Notes under the pieces: model-generated
Databases searched by the model: none
Seen by the model: the letters and a program-made list of their open reading frames with translations, nothing else
Told to the model about the DNA's origin: nothing
Part shown: positions 37,245 through 44,180 of the stretch, one piece after another
Layout: each line of letters opens with the position of its first letter
Position numbering within the stretch: position 1 is the stretch's first letter
Program-made: the position numbers and the translations under genes
NCBI GenBank assembly: GCA_002409525.1
Contig: DHNM01000041.1
Location: 1-63,332 of the forward strand
From: Eubacterium sp. UBA5416
GTDB taxonomy: Bacteria; Bacillota; Clostridia; Lachnospirales; Lachnospiraceae
DNA: 63,332 nucleotides
Direction of reading: 5' to 3'

Positions 37245-38570
37245 CTACTCTTCCCCTTCTCCAGCCTCTTCATACAGGCCATTAATTTCATCGATAAACA
37301 TCTTCGCTCCTTCTTTCGGAGATACACTACCGGAGCTTACTGCAGGTGCCACATCGCCTATAACACTCGTCCAGTACACGCTGCTGTTCCCAAAATCCAT
37401 CTGGTTTAGCCCGCAATCCATACCATCTGCCAGAATACTCAACATATCTGAAGTCTGCGTTTTGTGATCATTCATAACATCTTCCCTCATTACCGGCTGT
37501 CCTAATGTCTGAGCAAATTTCTGTTGTGTATCATAGGATCCCATCTTCTTTAACCATCCTCGAATGGCATCATTTCTTCCTTCGTCACCTGAATCTACCC
37601 CATACATAAAATCCCAGCCCTGAAGGCCGCCAGTCCATCCATCTTTTTCATATGGAGGAATGAGTTGTACATCATAAGGAGTATCCGCCTGGGCATATTC
37701 TGGTTCATTCCATGGCCCCAGTGCGATAAATCCTAATTCTCCCGCTTTGAATGCCTCAGAAGCGGCTTCATCGTTATAAGTCATACCATTGGAATATGTC
37801 TCCATCTTTTTCACAGTTTCAAACGTCCTTACGACCTGTTCCAGTTTAACCGTAGTCTTTCCTTTTTTTACACCGACTGTTAGGTTTTCCGCATCACTTC
37901 CTAATATTGCTCCTGGGCAGAAATTTCCACCCTGGGCCCATGAATGGGTAACATCAATACCTGATTTTTTGACTTTTTCGCATTCATCGAAGAAAACATC
38001 CCAGTTGTATAAAGACTCATTCTTCCAATCAATACCTGCCTTTTCCATCACATCTTTATTGCGAAAAATGATTGATACAAAACTTCGAAATGGCATCGCC
38101 CACATTCCGTCTTCTTGTGAGACTGCAGATATCGCCGGTTCATAAAATCCGTCTTTATATCCATCCTCTGAATCAAATACGGAAGATAAATCTAACAAAT
38201 CAATGGCTCCCATATATTGACGCATATCACGTGCAGCTGCAAAAAACATATCCGGAAGCCCCACGCCCGACATTAGTGCTGTCAAAAGATCGGAATCATT
38301 TTTTCCAACTAGCTTAATTGAATTAACTTTTGGGTTCTCCTCACAATATTCTTCCACCCACTGGTCAAACAACTCTCCCTGCTCATTAGTAACTGCATCA
38401 GAATACACCCAAAATACCAAATCATATTTTCCATCCTTTGTAGTCCCACCTGCGGACTTAGATTTGTCAGAAGTTGTACCACTTTCTGCACTGGATCCTC
38501 CCGGACCACATCCTGCTAACATTTCAGCTGATAACACAACCGCCAACATTAATCCTAAATACTTTTTCAT
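37245..38570 (-). CDS. Sugar-binding lipoprotein of a CUT1-type importer
   Basis: 441 aa from ATG 38570 (AAGGAGAG upstream). Signal peptide and lipobox MLAGCGPGG, then the family-1 fold: YDLVFWVYSDAVTNEQGELF, LPDMFFAARDMRQ, MPFRSFVSIIFRNKDVMEKA, ELGFIALGPWNEPEYA. First gene of the operon; no adjacent regulator. Ligand unknown; the kinase and NagB-like partners suggest an amino sugar, sugar acid or pentose. Confidence 0.9.
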   Translation of the reverse strand: MKKYLGLMLAVVLSAEMLAGCGPGGSSAESGTTSDKSKSAGGTTKDGKYDLVFWVYSDAVTNEQGELFDQWVEEYCEENPKVNSIKLVGKNDSDLLTALMSGVGLPDMFFAAARDMRQYMGAIDLLDLSSVFDSEDGYKDGFYEPAISAVSQEDGMWAMPFRSFVSIIFRNKDVMEKAGIDWKNESLYNWDVFFDECEKVKKSGIDVTHSWAQGGNFCPGAILGSDAENLTVGVKKGKTTVKLEQVVRTFETVKKMETYSNGMTYNDEAASEAFKAGELGFIALGPWNEPEYAQADTPYDVQLIPPYEKDGWTGGLQGWDFMYGVDSGDEGRNDAIRGWLKKMGSYDTQQKFAQTLGQPVMREDVMNDHKTQTSDMLSILADGMDCGLNQMDFGNSSVYWTSVIGDVAPAVSSGSVSPKEGAKMFIDEINGLYEEAGEGEE

Positions 38571-38691
38571 AAGACTCTCCTTAGATTTATTTATTTTCCA
38601 TTCTCTTTCCAAGATGCGGCAGAGAATAAAAATCACAGTATCAATGCATAGCATTCAAATAAACGTTCTCCTACAGACACAACCGCATGAT

Positions 38692-39237
38692 CTAAAACAT
38701 CATAGAAATTTTACTTGGAATAGAAGCTAGCTTTAAAACTAAATCACAGGCTACTTTGATTGGATCACTCACTAAATCTGGTCTTGCTCCGTGTCAACCT
38801 GTTCCCTTAATCTTGCAGGTAAAACCTGTTCCTCCAGATAAAACTGAATCTGGAATCAAAAGGATTTCGCCTTTTGGAAGTGTGCTCCAAATATGTAAAC
38901 CAATAACCTGATCCACTTCTCCAATAGAATCAAAGTAATCAAGGGTCTCTTCGTAACCCCTTTCCAACTTCTTCCGCAACTTGAAAAACCAGCTTAACTG
39001 TGCCAATATCTTAACCATCTCCTTTGCCGCTTTGTACTCCCCCTTCCCTCTTACAATATCAAAAAAATTCTTATAACCGGCAGCCCAGGAAAAAGTGCCT
39101 GCCCAGGCCACCGTATAAAAAGCCCTATACAGTAAAAAAGCGCGTATAAGGATAAGGGGGTTATGAAACCCAGAAACCCTTAAACGCGCCATATATTTAT
39201 TGGCAAACCACTTGTCACAATCAGCATATTTGCTATA
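38692..39237 (-). pseudogene. M20-type amidohydrolase remnant
   Basis: The minus-strand frame opens after a stop at 39240 and reads through KAAKEMVKILAQ, DQVIGLHIWSTLPKGEILLI and GGTGFTCKIKGTG to TGA at 38794. In the same frame it continues with HGARPDLVSDPIKVACDLVL to 38692. These match the catalytic-to-dimerisation region of M20 amidohydrolases (xGLHxW, VxGxGxHGAxPxxxxDPI). The zinc-binding N-terminus and last third are missing, no SD precedes the only ATG (39192), and the central part is degraded. Confidence 0.55.
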
Positions 39238-39239
39238 CT
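39212..39239 (+). promoter_or_regulatory. Promoter for the leader RNA / pectate-lyase operon
   Basis: TTGTCA, 16 bases, TATACT; transcription would start at about 39246, at the first base of the structured element that follows. A second, weaker TATAAT lies at about 39388. Confidence 0.6.
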
Positions 39240-39240
39240 A

Positions 39241-39360
39241 ATCTTGCGACGTGGTAAAACGTAAGGGTGTATGACTAAGGACCTTCACCTTTACACTTGA
39301 AAAGATGACTGCAATCATCTGTTCAAGCCACGTTGCTCTACATTATTAGAGCCTTTTACC
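39241..39360 (+). ncRNA. Structured RNA element upstream of the PL10 genes (three-way junction)
   Basis: A closing stem, CGACGTGG (39247-39254) with CCACGTTG (39328-39335), encloses two hairpins: GTAAGGGTG/CACCTTTAC (39261-39294) and the strong CTTGAA-AGATGA / TCATCT-TTCAAG stem (39296-39327). A third hairpin, GCTCT/AGAGC followed by CCTTTT (39335-39356), could act as a weak terminator. It begins where the promoter predicts transcription to start, 180 bases before the PL10 ATG. It matches no riboswitch I recognise; it could be a cis-regulatory leader or a small RNA. Confidence 0.5.
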
Positions 39361-39428
39361 AAAGTAATTAAAACAATGATTATATCTATATAATATATTT
39401 CATCTTTTAGAAATTCAATGAGACGGCT

Positions 39429-39455
39429 TACAGAATCATATGACGATTCTCAGTT
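39429..39455. repeat. 27-nt palindromic motif, copy 2
   Basis: 24 of 27 bases match 32505-32531. AGAATC and GATTCT form a perfect 6-bp stem. It lies about 85 bases before the PL10 start codon, inside the presumed 5' UTR. Confidence 0.55.
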
Positions 39456-39540
39456 AAGTGCGAGAGGTTGAATGAAAATTCGGTACATGTTAAACTATTA
39501 CAGATGTAGCACAAAAATTCTAACAGGGAAGGAAAAGAGT

Positions 39541-41394
39541 ATGAAAAAGAACAAAGTTTTGGCGATGGCTGCCCTGCTCGGAGCAGCTCTTACCACCAAT
39601 CCCGGTCCGGTATTTGCTGAGGAATCCAATCATGCCCCGGAAATCGGAGAGGAAGTTCCACTGAAGGATCTTGTCATCAAGTTTCTGGCTCTTCCGGAAT
39701 ATGAGCCGAATCGCTATACCAAAAAGGACGGGGGAAAATTCGGACCGGAGGAAATGGAAAAAGGTCTTCTCATTGGTGCTGAAATGAAACTTGGTGCGGG
39801 AAACCCCGATGGTATGATGGCACCCTTAAAGCATTCGTTTGCAGAGATTACCGCAGATCTCACCTTTGATGTTGATACGGGCGATATCAACATTGATTAC
39901 AACGACCTGGAGCTTTCCATGCATGAGGGAAGCCGAAAAGCGCTGCTTATCAAAAATAAAGAGACGAAAGAGCTTACAATTCCCGAGGGTCTGGAGCCCT
40001 ACTTTCTGCAAATTGATGGTGAAACAAATGAAGACGGGTCCCCCTACTATGTGTGCTATCTGCCGGTGAAGTTTACCGCAGAAGCAATGGGGGCTGATGT
40101 GACCTGGGATGCTTCGATGCACCGCATGGTTATGGCATTTGCCTTTTATTATTCGGATGCGGCTGTAACACCGGCGATCAATAAAGATTCTCCTTATACG
40201 ACCAAAAAGATGGAATCAGACAATGTCTCCTGGGATACAATTCAAAGGATCGCCGCTGATGCCGATGATTCGAAAATCAGGCAGCTGATGACAGCGGCCA
40301 TGAATGTTGTAGATCCGGTTTACCAGAATGAAGATGGAGGCTGGGGTAAGACAAATGAAGAATACGATTTACTAAATCCTAATTTCAGCCGTCTTTACGG
40401 TCATGTGTATTCTACGTTTGATAACGGGGCAACACAGGGACAGATTAAGTTCCTTGGCCGCCTGCTCCGTGCAAAAGACGAATACCCGGAATCTTTTGCA
40501 TCGTATACAAAAGAAATTGATACGATTAAAAATGGTTTCTGGCAGGCACTCAAGTATATGGAAGATGCTCAAAATGATATCGGAGGCTGGCCTCAGTATT
40601 ATCCTTATGGAATTGGCTATTTCAAACTTACGACCTATAATGATAATGCCATGACTCATCTTATGGAGATATCTTATGCACTGACACATGAAAAAGGGTT
40701 AATTGACTCCTCCTTATGTGATGATTTCGCCTGGGTACGGAAGGAATTGACAGACAATGAACCTGATGCGCATGATATCTCAATAGATGGATTGAATAAG
40801 ATGTGGGAAAATGCTCTGGACTGTACGCTGGATCTCCAGGTTGAAATTGAAGGACAGAAGACCGCATGGGCACAACAGTACAATTCGGAGACAGGTGAAC
40901 CGGCAACCGGAAGAGCTTTTGAACTTCCTTCCTTATGCACAAGTGAGAGCCAGAGTGTAATGGATCTTCTCACGAATATTCAAAATCCATCGGAAGAAGT
41001 TCAAAATGCTGTCAAGGCATATGCTGACTGGACAACTCAGATTGGCGTGACGGGATATTCACTGGAAAAGGTTTCCGACCGCACACGAGAACTTGGAGTT
41101 GACAGACGTTATCTATATACAGGAAGCAGTGATAAGAGCTATGGACGTTTTTATGGCCTCGATAAAGATGGATCCCATTATGATTCTATTGATGGAGTTG
41201 ATGATTTCTATCCGATTTTTTCCGGAAGAGACGGTATTGCAAAACTAGATCACAATGTGGGCGGCCACGAAAGAAGAAATGGATATTCTTTTATCCAGAC
41301 AAATATCGAGAAAAAAGCACAGGAGAGACTTAAGAAATGGGAGAATGCCCTGGAATCTGACGAAAACCAGGATAAAAGCGGAGGTGAGAACTGA
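39541..41394 (+). CDS. Secreted PL10-family pectate lyase with stalk domain
   Basis: 617 aa from ATG 39541 (GGAAGG upstream; an ATG at 39472 would break the signal peptide). The signal peptide ends PVFAEE. Residues about 30-200 include LPVKFTAEAMGADVTWDAS, a copper-amine-oxidase-N-like stalk domain of secreted clostridial proteins. The C-terminal part has PL10 landmarks: QNEDGGWGKT, STFDNGATQGQIKFL, IGGWPQYYPYG, YNDNAMTHL, WAQQYNSETGEPATGRAFE, RFYGLDKDG and the RRNGYSF end. It cleaves polygalacturonate by beta-elimination, probably cell-associated or extracellular. It overlaps the next gene by one base (TGATG). Confidence 0.85.
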   Translation: MKKNKVLAMAALLGAALTTNPGPVFAEESNHAPEIGEEVPLKDLVIKFLALPEYEPNRYTKKDGGKFGPEEMEKGLLIGAEMKLGAGNPDGMMAPLKHSFAEITADLTFDVDTGDINIDYNDLELSMHEGSRKALLIKNKETKELTIPEGLEPYFLQIDGETNEDGSPYYVCYLPVKFTAEAMGADVTWDASMHRMVMAFAFYYSDAAVTPAINKDSPYTTKKMESDNVSWDTIQRIAADADDSKIRQLMTAAMNVVDPVYQNEDGGWGKTNEEYDLLNPNFSRLYGHVYSTFDNGATQGQIKFLGRLLRAKDEYPESFASYTKEIDTIKNGFWQALKYMEDAQNDIGGWPQYYPYGIGYFKLTTYNDNAMTHLMEISYALTHEKGLIDSSLCDDFAWVRKELTDNEPDAHDISIDGLNKMWENALDCTLDLQVEIEGQKTAWAQQYNSETGEPATGRAFELPSLCTSESQSVMDLLTNIQNPSEEVQNAVKAYADWTTQIGVTGYSLEKVSDRTRELGVDRRYLYTGSSDKSYGRFYGLDKDGSHYDSIDGVDDFYPIFSGRDGIAKLDHNVGGHERRNGYSFIQTNIEKKAQERLKKWENALESDENQDKSGGEN

Positions 41395-43352
41395 TGAGAA
41401 AACAATATAAGATCATGACAGCGGTGCTATTAAGCGCAGGCCTTCTTGCAGGAGCGGCAGCGGTACCGGCTCTGGCCTCCAAAAAATCCGCCGGGGTTGT
41501 CCGCGGAGAATACGATTTTTCGGATATGAGTGTACGTCGGGTGTGGTTTAATACATCAGACCCTGTATTTCTGATGGATGATTATGACCGTATCTGGCTG
41601 GATCCCGACTATAATGTTGTCGCAGACGGGGACTATAAGGATACCGGGAGTACCGGAACACTGATGGCACCCATGGCAGAGATGTTTCGTCAGATTGGTG
41701 TCGGCTATAAGGAAGACGGCGAAAAAATTATAATTACTATGAATGGAGATACACTCATTCTTACAATCGGAAAAAAGGATATTGTTTGGAATGGCGAAAA
41801 TGAGAAAGACACTCTGAGTGAATTACAAGTACCAAAACTGGTCAGTGTCAGAGACAGTAATTTGAATCCTTATCTAAAAGGGGATCATAAGATTGTATAT
41901 CTTCCTGTTACTTTTGTGTTGAATAAATTTCAGGCAGAGCTTCATGTCGACTCCAGCATAGAGAGCCTTTATGCAGCAGTTCCGGTATTTCGGACGAAAC
42001 AGACGCCAGACCTTGAAAGGATTCAGGATGAATATGGAATCAATTATAGGGGAATTCTAGGCGGGAAAGCTGATATAAATCCTTCCGTAGTCAAGAATGT
42101 TCTTTCCATTCAGAACAGGGACGGTGGTTTTGCACTTCTGCCTGAGGATACCGACATGTCGCAGGAGAATTTAAGCGAAAAGAGAGGAAGCCTGACTTCC
42201 GATTCCACACTGGAGAAGGGAGCGACAACATCGGAGCTGAACTATCTGTCTGACAGTTTGTCACAGATTTCTGATAAGCAGACAACAGAGGCGATCACAG
42301 ACGGTATCCGCTTTCTGCTGGATCATCAGGATAAGAGCGGTGGATGGCAGATGAATCCCGGAAATCCCGGGGGGTTCCGCGAAAATATTGTGTTCACGGA
42401 CCACATCACAACAGATGTTCTACGACTTCTCCGCAGAATGGATACAGATATGTCTCTGCAGAAGATTAAAGATAAAATCGGATCCGATGTGATTGAACAG
42501 GCAGTAAAAGCAGGAGACGCGTTTATTCTGCAAAGCCAGATTCAAAATGACGGTAAAAAATCCGGATGGGCATCTCAATATACATCTGATGGAAAAGTGA
42601 CAATGGGAAGAACCTATGAACGGGAATCCATCAGTGCCATCGAAACTGCAGATATTACAGAGTATCTGATGGAGTTTTATCCTTCAGATTCAAAACCGGT
42701 GAAAGAGGCTGTAGACAGCGCAGTCAACTGGCTGCAGGATGTAAAAATAGAAGATAAAGAAGCGGTTCGTATTCCCGACGATTCCATGCAGAACGGATTT
42801 GATCTGTTTCTCCTTGACGGAACTGAGCCGGGGGTTGTCGATCATGATTTTGTGAGTGATGGTCTTGGAACATGGGCGGCAAATTATATCTATGAGAACG
42901 GAGGTTACCGTCCTTTATATGCGGATGTAGATCCAAAACGCCCGGATCAGCCCGAAGTCAACAATTGGAATGCCAAAACCTCTGATCAATTAATCTGGTA
43001 TGCGACGCGAAGCACCGTCGTTTATTATGACAACGATCTTGCTGACACACTGATTGGTGAAACTTATCCGGCATGGTCCAATCGTCAGACTTCATCCATC
43101 GAGGATGTGATCAATAAATATCTCAAAAATGAACAATTAAATCAGAATCTGGCAGACCAGCTCTTGTATCGTGTGTCTGTTATCAGACAGCTGGAAGATC
43201 AGGGGCAAAACAGCACAGCTGTCGATTACATAAAAGACCTGGTAACTTATATTAAGGCCCCGTCAGTAATTCAGCAGGGCCTGATCACAGAAGAGGCAGT
43301 TCAGGAAATTGAAACGATCTGCCGGGAGTGGAGTGAAAGTATAAATCATTAA
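41394..43352 (+). CDS. Secreted PL10-like paralogue, divergent
   Basis: 652 aa, signal peptide ending PALASK, stalk-like domain with YLPVTFVLNKFQAELHVDSS, then a degenerate PL10-like region: SIQNRDGGFALLPE, SGGWQMNPGNPGGF, FTDHITTDVLRLLRRM, GWASQYTSDGKVTMGRTYER. The NDNAM-type motif and the C-terminal RRxGYS block of the upstream copy are not recognisable, so activity or substrate may differ, or it may be non-catalytic. Translation is coupled (TGATG, with GGAGGTGA upstream). Confidence 0.75.
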   Translation: MRKQYKIMTAVLLSAGLLAGAAAVPALASKKSAGVVRGEYDFSDMSVRRVWFNTSDPVFLMDDYDRIWLDPDYNVVADGDYKDTGSTGTLMAPMAEMFRQIGVGYKEDGEKIIITMNGDTLILTIGKKDIVWNGENEKDTLSELQVPKLVSVRDSNLNPYLKGDHKIVYLPVTFVLNKFQAELHVDSSIESLYAAVPVFRTKQTPDLERIQDEYGINYRGILGGKADINPSVVKNVLSIQNRDGGFALLPEDTDMSQENLSEKRGSLTSDSTLEKGATTSELNYLSDSLSQISDKQTTEAITDGIRFLLDHQDKSGGWQMNPGNPGGFRENIVFTDHITTDVLRLLRRMDTDMSLQKIKDKIGSDVIEQAVKAGDAFILQSQIQNDGKKSGWASQYTSDGKVTMGRTYERESISAIETADITEYLMEFYPSDSKPVKEAVDSAVNWLQDVKIEDKEAVRIPDDSMQNGFDLFLLDGTEPGVVDHDFVSDGLGTWAANYIYENGGYRPLYADVDPKRPDQPEVNNWNAKTSDQLIWYATRSTVVYYDNDLADTLIGETYPAWSNRQTSSIEDVINKYLKNEQLNQNLADQLLYRVSVIRQLEDQGQNSTAVDYIKDLVTYIKAPSVIQQGLITEEAVQEIETICREWSESINH

Positions 43353-43355
43353 AAT

Positions 43356-43383
43356 CAGGGAACAAAATTTCTTTTGTTCCCTG
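43356..43383 (+). terminator. Hairpin after the PL10 operon
   Basis: CAGGGAACAAAA and TTTTGTTCCCTG form a perfect 12-bp stem 4 bases after the stop. A long U-run does not follow, but the position fits transcription termination or mRNA end protection. Confidence 0.65.
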
Positions 43384-43493
43384 ACAGCGAAAAAGGGTGC
43401 TTAATAAACCTAAAAATGCAATAGATATCATTTTGGGAAAACAGATGGAAAACTGCCAACGTTTACTTGACACAAATCATCTATTTTTTGTAA

Positions 43494-43522
43494 TTGACAC
43501 CTTTCTTTCCTTCTGCTATGAT
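43494..43522 (+). promoter_or_regulatory. Strong promoter of the antitoxin RNA
   Basis: TTGACA, 17 bases, TATGAT. No ORF with SD follows; the transcript would end at the terminator at 43577-43617. Confidence 0.75.
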
Positions 43523-43528
43523 ATAAAT

Positions 43529-43617
43529 ATAAAAGGTACTGCCGATAGACGGTTAGTCCCAATATTATCACATTACAAAAGTAATCGCGACTTGGTTGGG
43601 GGCGATTACTTTTTTGT
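43529..43617 (+). ncRNA. Candidate type I antitoxin RNA
   Basis: About 85 nt, starting near GGTACTGCC and ending at a perfect terminator (AAAAGTAATCGC 43577-43588, GCGATTACTTTT 43602-43613, extra Us). Its 3' end overlaps the toxin's stop codon and 3' UTR on the opposite strand, the usual tail-to-tail layout of Gram-positive type I systems (txpA/ratA, bsrG/SR4). Its 5' segment resembles the 5' end of the toxin mRNA. Confidence 0.65.
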
Positions 43618-43698
43618 GTGGTTCATATAGTCTAGTAAAATCTTAACCACTATATTGATTATCATTATCATCACAGATAATAATTCAAAATCACTCAT
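43606..43698 (-). CDS. Small hydrophobic type I toxin (putative holin-like toxin)
   Basis: 30 codons: MSDFELLSVM, IMIINIVVKI, LLDYMNHTKK. One membrane helix flanked by an acidic start and a basic Lys-Lys end, the pattern of TxpA/BsrG/'putative holin-like toxin' peptides in Firmicutes. AAAGGAGGG sits 8 bases before the ATG, an unusually strong site; a 5' hairpin (CAGAGGG/CCCTCTG at about 43750-43770) could restrain translation. It probably depolarises the membrane when antitoxin RNA is lost. Confidence 0.75.
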   Translation of the reverse strand: MSDFELLSVMIMIINIVVKILLDYMNHTKK

Positions 43699-43814
43699 AA
43701 AAGTAACCCTCCTTTCCTAGATTTCCTATGTAAAAGGATTTCTATGTAATCAGAGGGTTCAGTCCCTCTGGTGAAGGACTAATCGCCTACCGCTTTCTGG
43801 CAGTACCCATCATT

Positions 43815-43843
43815 ATTTTACCAATCAGGAATACTTCTAACAA
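43815..43843 (-). promoter_or_regulatory. Promoter of the toxin mRNA
   Basis: TTGTTA, 17 bases, TAAAAT on the minus strand; the predicted start (about 43808) coincides with GGGTACTGCC, similar to the antitoxin's 5' segment. It leaves a 110-base 5' UTR. Confidence 0.6.
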
Positions 43844-43980
43844 GTAGAGTAACTTCAGAAAAGGGCCCCCTCTATAAAGAAAAAAACATAAAGCTCTCAC
43901 TTTCCTCTTGACTACTCCCCTCCTACATATGATATGATAGAGGAACTGTGTATTCATAACAGCAATGCCTATTTATCCAG

Positions 43981-44143
43981 GTTTAACATATATGGATTGT
44001 TACGCACTTTGTGCTTCCACAATCCTAAAACATTCGAATTACGCCCTTATCGGGCTGCATTCTCATGTTTTGCGGGTCCCAAAGCCATGCTTTTTCATAC
44101 AAGCATGAAACGCAAGGCCTTTTGACCCTGGTTTAACATATAT
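43981..44143. repeat. MITE-like dispersed repeat flanked by 13-bp direct repeats
   Basis: The 137-bp core, GGATTG to GACCCTG, contains GCACTTTGTGC, CATTCGAATT, GCCCTTATCGGGC and CATGCTTTTTCATAC hairpins shared with 61549-61704 and 63193-63332. GTTTAACATATAT occurs identically at 43981 and 44131, which looks like a target-site duplication. It lies in the 5' region of the ABC exporter operon. Short ORFs through it are meaningless. The remaining bases from 43844 to 43980 hold only a possible TTGACT/TATGAT promoter. Confidence 0.7.
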
Positions 44144-44180
44144 TTTTCTATTGGAATAACACGAAGGAGGAGACCGTAGT

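Noticed and set aside
39241..39300. AACGTAAGGGTGT could be a T-box or group II intron domain I piece
   Set aside because: No T-box AGGGTGGNACCGCG sequence and no intron catalytic domains nearby; kept as an unassigned structured RNA.
39458..39480. GTGCGAGAGG as a group II intron 5' end
   Set aside because: The PL10 SD and signal peptide follow within 80 bases, leaving no room for an intron.
43750..43775. GGGTTCAGTCCCTC resembles a tRNA T-arm
   Set aside because: No acceptor stem, anticodon arm or CCA context; it fits better as the 5' hairpin of the toxin mRNA.
43934..44125. 63-codon plus-strand ORF before the ABC exporter
   Set aside because: It reads through the dispersed repeat; similar peptides arise from other copies, and there is no SD.
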